Assembly: GCA_914767715.1 (NCBI GenBank)
Contig: OU612065.1
Coordinates: 10,664,001 to 10,728,000 of the forward strand
Reading direction: 5' to 3'
DNA from: Membranipora membranacea
Taxonomy: Eukaryota; Bryozoa; Gymnolaemata; Cheilostomatida; Membraniporidae
Length of the DNA stretch: 64,000 nucleotides
How positions within the stretch are numbered: position 1 is the first letter of the stretch; each line of letters begins with the position of its first letter. The notes under the pieces are model-generated. The model did not search any database. It saw only the letters and a program-made list of their open reading frames with translations, and was not told the DNA's origin. The position numbers and the translations under genes are program-made. This document shows positions 9,456-19,975 of this stretch, piece after piece.

Positions 9456-10319
9456 ACATCTGCAGAGCAAACAGGAGAATTTTCTATATCATCATCAGTA
9501 CACTCAACTCAACTTGAGGACACGCTAGTAACAGACAGGACATTTAACCTCGATCAAAGTGAACTGAATCAAAGGAACATCGATCAAAGGCAGCTGAGTT
9601 AAATCAAAGTGCTAATTTTAATATCTGTACCCACTCTTGGGACCGATCAACCCACTCTTGGGGCAGATGTGTTTTGTTGTTTTTCTTGTGTTTGTTTACT
9701 GATGAGCGTCAGCAGTTTTTTAATGTGTTTGGAACCATGCTATATAAGAGCATGGTTCACCAATGGAAAAGCAGGAATTGATCTGTTTGGCGACCATCTG
9801 GTCGACATGCAGCTCCTCTTTTTGTTTGCAACTTCATTTGGAGACAGGTCAGTTTTTTTAAACATGAAAGTTTTACAAGTTGTTATCATAATATTTTCAT
9901 TTATTGTATGTTAGTGATATTTATAGGGAAATAGAACTTGCCTTATTGTTTGATAATGGCACAGTATAACATTTGGTTGGATTATCTATATCATCAACTA
10001 ATTTATTTAAATGAATTAAATTGAGCATGGCATGGCATCATTAACTAGAAAGTATAACTTGTTGAAATAAGACATGCATTGTTTAAGTTGAATTGCGTTT
10101 GATGTTAAACTTGATAAGAATTAAAAGGCATGCGCTTGAGTCAAGTGTTTAATCGAATCAAATGATGATCGCATATAAATAAGTCAGTGTCACATAGTGA
10201 GAATCATCACACCGAGCTCGTGAGCACAGATATCAGTAGCGGAGAGTTAATGTGGTGACTCCCTAACCCGGAATCCCACAAGTATTGTGCTTATTTGACA
10301 GCCATGAACAAGTGCTTAC
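9456..10319. other. Intergenic or undetected last exon of the membrane-protein gene
   Basis: Should contain the final exon and 3' UTR of the minus-strand gene at 10320-11453, but no acceptor with a convincing short coding tail was found. Minus-strand AATAAA motifs occur near 9897 and 10003. A perfect 10-base hairpin stem lies at 9732-9741 / 9749-9758. The plus-strand open frame at 9609-9914 starts at a non-ATG codon and resembles nothing. Confidence 0.4.
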
Positions 10320-11453
10320 CTCCTGATAAGATGGTGGAGGAGCTGCTACAATGTCTTCATATGTAGGAAGTGTGCCTTCACCTGTGAAAGAATTGGAAGA
10401 TGTGTTATAGCCTCGGCACCTTACAGGCAACATTAGAACAGATTTTGGTCCTGTTTGCGGTGGTTTACTGTAAATTTCATTTCATGTCTTATGTTCACAG
10501 TATAATGTCTACTCTGTACTCACTTGAGACTGGATCAGTGATTGTGGATATGGCGGGGGAAATGCAAGTTTCTGCTTCTGTAGCTGGCGTGTTATCGACA
10601 ACGCTGACATTGGAGCTCTGTACTTGAAGGGAACTATTCAATCTCTGCTTGGCTTTTGTCTTTGTCGCCCACTGTATAATAATGAAGGCAGCCCCTGCGA
10701 TTGCAGCTACTACGACTATCGGGATCGCATAGAGTGGGTTGAAGTTTGATCTGCTGAAATAACAATATGCCTGATATATATCCCATACTTGAGCAATGAT
10801 AGGTTCTGACAAGAGGTTACTCCTTGGTTCTGACATATACCCAATAAAATTGACGAATTTTAAACTAGAGAGCAAACAATTGGCAGACAAATGACAGGAA
10901 CACATACATCAAGAATTACATGTATTGGCAGGATGACCTTTTTCAACATGAAATAAACTTGATAACTTTTTATCATGGTAAATGGTAGCCTGTCTTGACA
11001 AGCTTTGTTCGGTGGGGTTGTTGGTCCCCCCCCCACCGAACGACGCTTGTCAAGACAGGCTAGGTAAATGGTAAATAATGTTTGACTATAACACTGTCTC
11101 AGATCAGCTAATTATAAGATCACCTTCTGATTCTAGCTGTCTCTGAAAGTTGATGATCGTCATCTGATTGAGAGTTAAAGTCACCATCATCATCTGTTGT
11201 TCCGTTGTATTCGGGTGGAACTGCAATTTACAAATTTACATTAGGCATAACATTTTTTAGCTTAATCCAAAGAGCTGTATTAAGGTGATTAAGTTGAAAT
11301 GTATCTTGATATAAAAATGGATCATACATCATTGCCCTACTCAGTTTTCATCTCACCACCTTCTTCACTTGAGGAGGAGTCACTTTCTCCTAATACGAGA
11401 CACAGAAAGGACACACATAGCAGCAGAAGTAGTAAAGTATTCTCTCCAGTCAT
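10320..11453 (-). CDS. Small type I membrane protein with PY-motif cytoplasmic tail (3' end unresolved)
   Basis: Four coding exons join in phase: 11357-11453, 11124-11220, 10524-10753 and 10320-10381, giving 162 aa so far. Residues 1-22 (MTGENTLLLLLLCVSFLCLVLG) form a signal peptide. An acidic, Ser-rich ectodomain follows, with one NGT glycosylation site. A transmembrane helix spans about 73-92, then a basic stop-transfer (KTKAKQR). The tail ends in LPTYEDIVAAPPPSYQE, which holds an LPxY and a PPxY motif, the classical ligands of WW domains such as those of NEDD4-family ubiquitin ligases. The exon ends at a good donor (GAG^GTAAGC), so a last exon is missing. I do not recognise an orthologue; the role as a WW-ligand adaptor is inferred from the motifs. 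Confidence 0.7.
10986..11062. mobile_element. 77-bp hairpin MITE with 9-bp target duplication
   Basis: The 18-base ends TAGCCTGTCTTGACAAGC and GCTTGTCAAGACAGGCTA are perfect inverted repeats. Inside them TTCGGTGGGG pairs with CCCCACCGAA, so almost the whole element folds into one hairpin. It is flanked by GGTAAATGG at 10977-10985 and 11063-11071, a 9-base direct repeat typical of Mutator-superfamily insertions. It lies in the second intron of the PY-motif membrane-protein gene. Its ends differ from those of the nearby transposase element, so that enzyme need not mobilise it. Confidence 0.8.
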
Positions 11454-12573
11454 TCTCGTACTTCTCAGCTATCTCTGTTCAGCTCAGCTGATTTGTTCTT
11501 AGTATTTCTGCCCCGTCCGTTTCCACTGTGAATTTTAACAGACGGACAGCTGAAAACGCTTCCTCTAAGTCTACACTATTGCTCTTACACTACTGGCTTA
11601 CAAAACAATATCTATCTATAGAGTTCTCAAGCATGTTTCAACAGATCAAGTGACCATAAAAAGAGATAAAACCTTTATTTCAAAAACTTGATAACAATAT
11701 CGATGGGTAAAGGCTATCCTCCCTTTGCGTCTACAGACTATGGTTTCATACAGATACGTACCATAGGCCTTATCACACATTTGTTTTGAATTGTTGAGTT
11801 TATGATTTAGTCAGTACTAAATCAAAGTAACTCCAAATTCAGAAGAAGAATTCGGGAAAAACATCAATCATGGTGTTGAAATTAGAGCTACTGAGATTGC
11901 CTAGATCAAGGCATTTTTCAGAAGCATTTAGAGATGCAGCATCTCTCAACACATTCTACTCAAGAAAGCCATATCTCAATATTACATGCTACAATAATAA
12001 TATATATATTACCATTCATATTTTTTCTCACCCTCTTTTGTTTCTGATTTCACTTTTGAAAAACATTTTTTTGAAAAATGATATAGATGCCAGTAAAGTT
12101 GTAAAAAAAAATTAATTCAATCAAGGATTTGGAGACCAAATTCACAAACTATCTGATTGGTCGAGCGCATAGAATATGGGTAGTCCATAGCCTAGCCTGT
12201 CTTGACAAGAAATGAATGCTGGAATGAAAATGACTGCCAATAAAAGTGTTTAAAAAATCCCTCACTCAATTGAATAAAACATTGAAATTAAATAGATACA
12301 CTAGACGACAAAAAGACTAATCAATAACAAAAAGTTAAGATGTGCGCAGCCCTAATTGTAATACATGATATGGTTATTGTGATATGAAAGGGAGGAGCCA
12401 TGTCTAGATGGCGGGGAGGATGTGGAGTGAAATGAGCCTTGGTTTATCTGTCATTGCCTATGGCAGCATAACCTAAGTTAGATATTATCGGAAGCAATGT
12501 ATAACACATTGTTTGCATTTTCAACAAAAGATTTGTTGTATTTCATTGCGTCTCGCTCATCTCCCAATTAAAT
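11454..12573. promoter_or_regulatory. Divergent intergenic interval with a solo MITE end
   Basis: Separates the start codons of two head-to-head genes (minus at 11453, plus at about 12574) and so should hold both promoters and any 5' UTR exons. TAGCCTGTCTTGACAAG at 12193-12209 is identical to one end of the 77-bp MITE at 10986, without its partner, and so is a decayed or solo copy. No TATA box could be assigned with confidence. Confidence 0.45.
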
Positions 12574-14238
12574 ATGATTCCATACATCATTAACTCAAAC
12601 ATGCTCAAACTGCGAACCGGTCCAAGCAAAGAAAAGGAGACTTGTCAGATGGCCGGAGAGATGCACCAACCAGACTTATCAGACGAGAATGCCAGAGCAA
12701 GGCACACAATGCTCCGCAGGGGTATGTCTCAGTGATAATACAAATTACAATAAGACCAGAAACCGTGTTTATTGCCTGCTAGGATCAGGATATAATAAGT
12801 TATCTCCCTAGTTTGGCTATGTTCATACCTGTAGTGGCGTCAACCCCTTCATATTGAATTTTCTTGAGATCATTATTAGCACCCACGTATTGTAATACAT
12901 TTGTCGATGGCCATACAATCTTCTAATGATGACGAAGTCTATTTCTAAGGTATCATATTTCATCTCTTCTCTTCGTGCTTAATTCAAGATACACCCTATT
13001 TTCTGGGTTTTTTTTTAAGTATATTGTAAAACATGCATTATGATTTTTTTCAAATCAGTTATTGTTGCTATATCTATAAACATAAATGTACATAGTTCCA
13101 TCAATGAGAGAGCGATTTGGGAACGAGACCTGATTGTGAGCAATCAGATAGTGATTTTTCCTCTCTTTTTTTATTGAACGACCCCTCTGTCTAATTTTGT
13201 GATTATAGGTTCCAAAAAGTATTACGATTCACAAGGGAGAATGAGAGCAGCTGCAGGAGACCTAGTACCATACTACGCTGGGGAGGCACCCACTGTAGAT
13301 ATTCCAGGTACAACTATTCCAATCATCGGTATATGTACATGGATACTGAAACATATCTGACCCTCCACCAGCACATGATAATTTCTGTTTGGTTATAGGA
13401 TTTCATTTCTTCCATGTCATTTGTCCAAAATGATGCATTTATCCATATGAGATGTCTACGAGCCAATCAATTGGTTTCTGAAATTTGTATTTTAGCCATT
13501 CAGTGGATGAGGTTACGGAGGTTTACTGCGCCTGGAATTCTCAAGCGACATAATATTCAGGTATTGCGAACCTGTTATTTCCCCTATCATGGTAGATCGA
13601 CAAGATCTCCTGTATTTTGTTATAGTCCTAAAAGCGTTTTTTTTTCTACGGATCAAAGATGTCACATAAGGACTACGGGATAAAATGCTGATTGATTTGT
13701 TATATTTATTTTAGGATACTTCGACAGGTGAAGAATTTGCAGCTCTTCTTCCACCACATGTGGGTACGTGAATACAGAGTATTCTATTTTGAAAATACAA
13801 GTGAAGTCAATAATTTGCCTTTCTCATCCCATGTGAATACTTTTATATACTTATATATATATATGCAAAGGAGATCTCTAACCCCAAAAAATGTCAGCTT
13901 GTCCCTGTAGTTAAATTCAGAACAGCTAACTCTTTTCTTCAGTCGCACAATGCCAACGAGATTATGAGAATTATTTCATGTGGAAGAAAAGTCAAGGTGA
14001 GCAGCAGGAGCGAGCTCGTTACATGATGAGCATGGCCAGGGGAGACCGTAACAGCTTTAACAACGCAGGCGAGACAGAGATGTCACAAGAACTGGACAAT
14101 ATGGATATAGGTGAACCAGTCAGGAGGGAAAATTCAAGACGGGTGGCTTCCAAAGTTCCTGCCGGGTATGATGACACTACATCAGAATACGAAGGCAGTA
14201 CACACTCAGAAAGTGAAGAAACAACAACCAGAGAGTAA
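12574..14238 (+). CDS. Unrecognised 218-aa protein, five exons
   Basis: Exons 12574-12721, 13209-13307, 13496-13560, 13715-13763 and 13943-14238 join with all phases kept and good AG/GT borders. The first exon is open upstream to a stop at 12502; ATGs at 12574 and 12601 are both possible, and an upstream exon is not excluded. The N-terminal half is basic (RHTMLRRGSKKYYDSQGRMR, then WMRLRRFTAPGILKRHN). The C-terminal half is acidic and Ser/Thr-rich (DDTTSEYEGSTHSESEETTT). No signal peptide or membrane segment. I recognise no family, and function is unknown. It is convergent with the lipase-like gene, with only 235 bases between stop codons. Confidence 0.7.
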
Positions 14239-14473
14239 TATAATAACTTTATTAATTGAAAAATAAGGCTCTATAATGAAAAGATTAGTAGCGTCATGTA
14301 TAAAAAATTCAAATTCATACAAACTGTAAGTAGATGATAAATCGTGTAAATACAATAATAAATTTTAGAGAGTTCAAACTGTGTGGCTCTTGTTTGATTC
14401 AAATAAAACAGATAATATTCAGTTACCATTGAACGGTTACCTCGCTTTCCCTTTGGACCTTTGGACAACAGTA
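14239..14473. terminator. Shared 3' region of two convergent genes
   Basis: An AATAAA for the plus-strand gene is at 14402-14407, and one for the minus-strand gene is at 14248-14253. If both are used, the two 3' UTRs overlap antisense by roughly 150 bases. Other A-rich near-matches exist, so the exact cleavage sites are uncertain. Confidence 0.4.
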
Positions 14474-17343
14474 TTAACTTTGATTCAGCTTAACTTGTCT
14501 CTTGATCCACTCACACAAATCGCCGACAAAATCCTCTGATGATCCTTTAGGCTCAGCGTGAAGTCTGTGGTAACAGTCTGGATAGACCTGTTCAAAGATT
14601 CAGACTTATTATTTTTATAACCATTACTAGTCAATGTTAGCCTCAATAGGGAGAGCCTAGATAGAGAAGTTGTCTTCTTGTCAACAGTGTAGGCCTACCT
14701 ATATTTCCCCAAGGATCAAATCAGATATAAACAAAGTAAGTTCCAATACTATAATCAACTATTGATGTCTACAGTATATTGCCCGTAAGAGAGGGTAAAA
14801 GCACGAAAAATACCTTCAGAGTTTTCTCAGGAGAAGAGATTGAGTCATGAAGTCTTTTAGAACCACTGAGTAGGCAGGCACTATCATTTGAACCATGTAA
14901 GATCAGCGTTGGTGTTACGATCTGAGACATTGTCTGTGTGAACTCGTCGGCAGCGGCGAACAGAATTTGAGCCATTCTAGAAAAAAAATGAGTGGTTGAA
15001 ACTCTTTGCGTTGTCATCTTCATCTATTTTATCGTTAAGACAGGTTTATCACCCCTCAACGGGGAAAACGAGTTTTGAATCAAGGTTACTGTGGTACTCG
15101 ACATAACTTAGTTTAAGAAATTCAAATAAAGAATAGAGACTTATCATATTGACCTTGCTTTGATTCCTCCCTGATATCTTAGCGAATCAGCGGTCATTCT
15201 GTTGACCTATAAATACACCAGTTGCATCAATACAAAATACCACAAGATTTGTTTAGGTCACATACAATCCCATGTTATGGATAAATTTGACTCATCCAAC
15301 CTTGATTGTATGAAACAAGAAAATATACAATAACTACGACACCATGTAGCATGTAGCATGTCAGCTAGAGTTTATCAGCAATGTAATACAAGGTATTTCC
15401 ATAGTCATTGACTTACCTCAACCTCATCTCTACACAGATTCTTCGCTTGAAAACATCCAACAGGAAAACTGGGCAAATAGTAACTCAGAAATCGGGTAGC
15501 CTGTATAAAGATATTAAAAGCAGTTTTTACACCTTGGTGATAACTCAGTATATGAATTTTTGCGATGACATGAATTTGGTCTTTGTCAAAGATTTATTGT
15601 ATGAGCCTAGGAGTCAGCAGTTCGTTAACGGATATTTTTAATATTACTAGCGTAGTTTTCAATTTCTGCCAAGCGTCAGTGTATTGAGATAATTATATTG
15701 ATATTTGTTTTGAATATGATAAATGACAAAGTTAATTTATATGCCTATGGAACAGATTAAAATTCAAAGCTCGAAGTGAAGATTAGAGCTAAAACAGAAG
15801 AAGACAACTACTGATTCTATACCGAGAAATACGAGGCTATCCGAAAAAACCAAAACCAGTGGCCGCGCGAACAAGGCTAGTATTGAGCCACTGTAGACTG
15901 CACACATTGGGCTTTAAATGTCATCATCTAACAGTCACAGTGTATAGAAGAAAATAAAACACAGCTCACATTTGGAATTTCGTATTGTTTCATTCAACTG
16001 ATGAAATGCCGAGGGCAAAACTCTGCAAAGCATATTTTAAATTTACCGAAGCTACATGTGATGTCATACCCAGAGAGAGAAGACAAAGTTAGGATGTGCA
16101 TCAATAAAAGGAGAGTACATTATAGCTCCGTCACATAAGTTTTGATCCTTAAACAGTGCATATCCTAATACCAATCCTCCCTAAAAACAAGATCAATATC
16201 TGTATATATATTTCATATATCATTATATTGTTTGAGAGTATTTCACGGTCAAAAATCAAGGTTGAACATTTGAAAGAGGAATTTTTCATGAATATTGCAT
16301 AGAAGACAGAACTGGACATACCATATTGTGGCCCATGATGTATATAGGTGTAGATTTGTGCTCCGATTTAATGAGGTTCACAAACTGAATCAGATCTTCA
16401 ACATAGTGAGAGAATTGATCAATATCGGCTCTCCTCCCCTCACTCAACCCATGACCAACTGTAAAATGGTTAATGGATTTAGGATTCACCATGTATGAGT
16501 AGACGGATAATATCAAAATGCAAATATGGGCGCATCCCTGAGGTCATTATTGCATGGTGGAGTTAAATATTGAAAATTTTGGTCAAAAGACCCAGGGAGT
16601 AAAACCGTAGCTGTTATCTCAACACTTTGACCGATTCTGAATGTGAGTAACTGGACAAGAATGGTACACAAGGCGAGCTGATCCAAATTCATACTCTATC
16701 ACTCAACCACACTAGCTGACCACATTTAGACCATGTAGCCATAGCTGTGACTACCAACTGATTGAGGCTAATTTTGGATATTGGTTATCATGCTTTGATC
16801 ATGAGAACACAATGCCCAATATAATATGATAAAAAATGGGATGGGATTTGGATTGTATGGATGGGATGGGATGGGATGGGATTTGTATATGATATGCAGG
16901 AGGCATCAAGCATCCAATTCAGATCTTCCGAATTTTTTTACTCAAAGTTTCAATCTGTATGTATGGATGTGATTATTGATTGATTACATCCCTATAGAGG
17001 CGTATAATACCTTGGTCGTAGCCTTGTAATATGATGTCATGGTTTTTCAGCATCTGTGCTGCCATGTCCTTGTAAGCATTTATATGATCATGAAGTCCAT
17101 GTACAACGATACACACTGCTCTACAAATACAACAAATACATCGTTAAAAATAAATACGTTTGAAAAAAAATTTGGCATGATTTTTATTTCAATCCAACTA
17201 TCAATCAGTACAGAGTCTCGATACACATATATGGTTATACGTCTTAATCTCACTTACTTTGGCAGTTTTTGATCGGATACGCTCCATCGGTGCAAGACCT
17301 GACCCCTTGAGTTTACAAATGTTTGTTCCATTTGAGTTTCCAT
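14474..17343 (-). CDS. Monoglyceride-lipase-like alpha/beta hydrolase with Ser-to-Asn nucleophile change
   Basis: Eight exons join in phase to 285 aa, close to MGL length: 17258-17343, 17011-17120, 16322-16458, 16070-16180, 15417-15500, 15154-15206, 14814-14976, 14474-14587. The sequence follows animal MGL closely: oxyanion VVHG (residues 34-37), VGHGLSEG (66-73), the nucleophile elbow, cap YYLPSFPVG, HGSND with the acid D225, and CYHRLH with H255. The elbow reads GHNMGG instead of GHSMGG: codon AAT at 16326-16328 (minus) replaces the catalytic serine. The Asp and His remain. Known family members hydrolyse monoacylglycerols with that serine, so this copy should lack the normal reaction. One base separates AAT from the serine codon AGT, so an allele or sequence error is possible. 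Donor GTCAAT after exon 15154-15206 is unusual. A (GGGAT)n microsatellite lies in an intron at 16836-16884. Confidence 0.88.
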
Positions 17344-19975
17344 ATTGCAAGTTATTAAATGCTGAAAAATAGAAAGAAATTGAGCTGAAAAATTTGAAGT
17401 TGATGTCCAATAAGCTAAACTTATCTCGAAGGCCCCAAAGAAGAGGCCTTTGAGATAAGATTAAAATAACTGCTTGAATTTAAAATCTGTCAAATATTTA
17501 TCATAGTGCTTTGATATCAAACTATATAAATAAACACATGTATATATAAATATATGCTTCAAAGTAATATAATGTGTACAAATAAAAATCACTTGCACTC
17601 ACACCGGTTGAGCTCATAAAGAAGTTAAGAAATTGAGAAATATAAGTAATTCTTACCCACTCTCTGAAGAATACAAAGTAACTGTGTTAGAGCAAGGAGT
17701 TAAAGTTAACTCCTTGGTTAGAGTAACTTAGGTAAGAGTATTTACCAGTATAATGCATGTGAAGAACACTGACCCAGCTATTTATAAGGTGCAGTATATT
17801 AGTTATGCTGATGTAATGTTTTCATTAATAAAAACTCACTAAGCATCATGTGACATATTTGTGGATTTCCCCAACATTGACACGACGAAATAAGAAGTGA
17901 ATTTATTATCTGAATTGAACCGTAAATCTTATTCCATGAAAATAACAATTATTGATCATAAGATATACAGCTTTGTCCTGTTGCCCCAATGACTTAGGTA
18001 CACGTTAAAAATCTAAGGTGTTTATATCACAAGACTAGTCATTATTTATAATAACAGAGAATTAAATCTATATTTATGACATCGATGTAGAGCCGTCACA
18101 AATACCTAAATCATGGCAGTGTGCAATCGCTTTTGAATAGACACATGATCAATACACGTATATTTAGAGAAATTTCATCAGACTCATTCTTGAGGAAACC
18201 TGTCTAAATACTTGAGTTAAATGTGTTGATCCAGCTGAGTTACTTTGTCCTGATCTGAATTGAGATCAGGAAGGAATGAGGGACTGCATGGGTAACCGTC
18301 AGTAGCAATAAGCGAACACTCAAATCTTCTCCAACCATCACCTCGACATATTCTAGTGTTTGAGTAGATCAATTAATGCAATGTTGACTTGTAAATAATA
18401 AAAGAAATGCATATTTATATTTATGTTTTATTTGTTTGAACACTCATTTGGTTAAAAACTGACACGTTATCTTTACTAAGCATTTAGCTGCACCTGCAAA
18501 TGTTCGGCTTGTCAAAAGCCGAGCATCCAGCACACACAAAAGTAAGATCATGTTTGCTCCACCTAGTGGCAATGTGATATATCAGATGAGTATCAAGGTA
18601 GCAGATATTTTTAAATATGTCCCTCTGCTGCCGGAGCACAGGAACAAACTTGTTCTATAAAAATAATTTTGTCAGCATTGTCACTATCAAACGTCATTTG
18701 GTCATAACCATCACTCGGACCATGCTCGGCTAATAATAGTGATTTATATACCCAAGGGTGCTTGGGGTTGGAACGGCCCTCTCGGTGTTTGCACGCTCAC
18801 ATCCCACAGGAAAGTCCATTCCACCATTGCCACTCTATGCAAAACTTCGATCATGTGAGGGTTATTATTGGCCTTACATGGCCCATTGCTGGGACCCCTT
18901 GAAGGGTTTTATACATATATTTAATAATAAATAAAGTATATGATTTTATATTTGGATTGGAAAGTCTTCACCTGACAGTTTTCTATGCTTTCACTCGCGA
19001 AACAAATTTTATTAATGGTACCAATGGTCAAGATCTGTGCTGCTAAGAAACCCAAAGCCAGTCATTGGGCATTGCCATTGCAATAGCATATAACATTTGT
19101 TTCACTTCACAGCTTGTTGCAAATAAAGGGAGTTTAGTTCTGTTTTGTCACTTCCTGAATGTTAAGATAAAATATAGGGGTTATCCACACAATGATGAGG
19201 TCACACCTATCACGTGATCACAACATACCTGTAGTACACAGAGCGCCTGTGCATGACCTATATGTATGACCTTGTTAAGGAATGGCCACCTCAGAGTGAG
19301 TTTTTTTCTTTTTGTGAATGATTTTTATCTACTCTACTCTACTGCCTTGTAGATTTGCAAAGCTGACCCATGTAAGATATGGTTTTACTAATATACTGAT
19401 ATTTTAACCTTGAGTTTTGGATAATACTCATCAATCCATTCAATAGAATCAGTGCACTCACTTGCTTCATTCTTCAGTTCAGAATCAGAGAGAGACTGAG
19501 AGTAGAGCTCTAGCCAGTATTAGTTAGTAGTTCTGTTATTTTAATCATCTTCTAAACTATCTATATTTGATATAAATGCATAGTATCATAGGGCCTTGGA
19601 CTTTCAAATTCTCCTTTGAATATTAATACAATGATCATGTATGGTATGTATATGTAGTACACAGTACTGCTGTTGTGGTGTTGTATTTACTAACTTCCTT
19701 TCATTTTCAACCAAACTGAAGATGGTAATTAATTAGTAGTAAGTAAGTAACTGTTGTTACTGTACAGTAACTCAGTAATAGTGGTCAGTAGAGTAGTGAA
19801 TACACTCATGGTCCTACATTGCCAGCAATCAACTAGGACGTTTGGATAGGTACTCTGTGTGTCTACAAAGTCAATCTATGCCTGCCTTGTCAATGAAATA
19901 TTGACCTCATTGCATTGTAATGTTGCATACAGAGAGTGTGTTATATTGTTAGTTTTCTTCTCTTTCAGAAGGGCG
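17344..19975. promoter_or_regulatory. Divergent intergenic interval between the lipase-like gene and KHDC4
   Basis: Holds the 5' ends of two head-to-head genes. An acceptor-like CTATTTTTCAG 20 bases upstream of the lipase start codon (minus strand) and TCTCTTTCAG before 19970 suggest that both genes have 5' UTR introns. Hairpins: 17420-17434 / 17445-17459 (15-base stem, one mismatch), the near-palindrome AAGGAGTTAA-AG-TTAACTCCTT (17694-17715), CCTGATCT/AGATCAGG near 18252-18273, and GTTCGGCTT/AAGCCGAGC near 18503-18526. No protein-coding region seen. Confidence 0.45.

Noticed and set aside
9609-9914. 101-aa open frame upstream of the PY-motif gene
   Set aside because: It begins at a non-ATG codon, spans a repeat of ACCCACTCTTGGG and a hairpin, and has no family-like sequence.
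15970-16045. Extra exon in the lipase-like gene
   Set aside because: It has an acceptor-like TTTGCAG and an open frame, but including it breaks the phase or adds residues with no counterpart. Joining 16070-16180 directly to 15417-15500 reproduces the MGL spacing.
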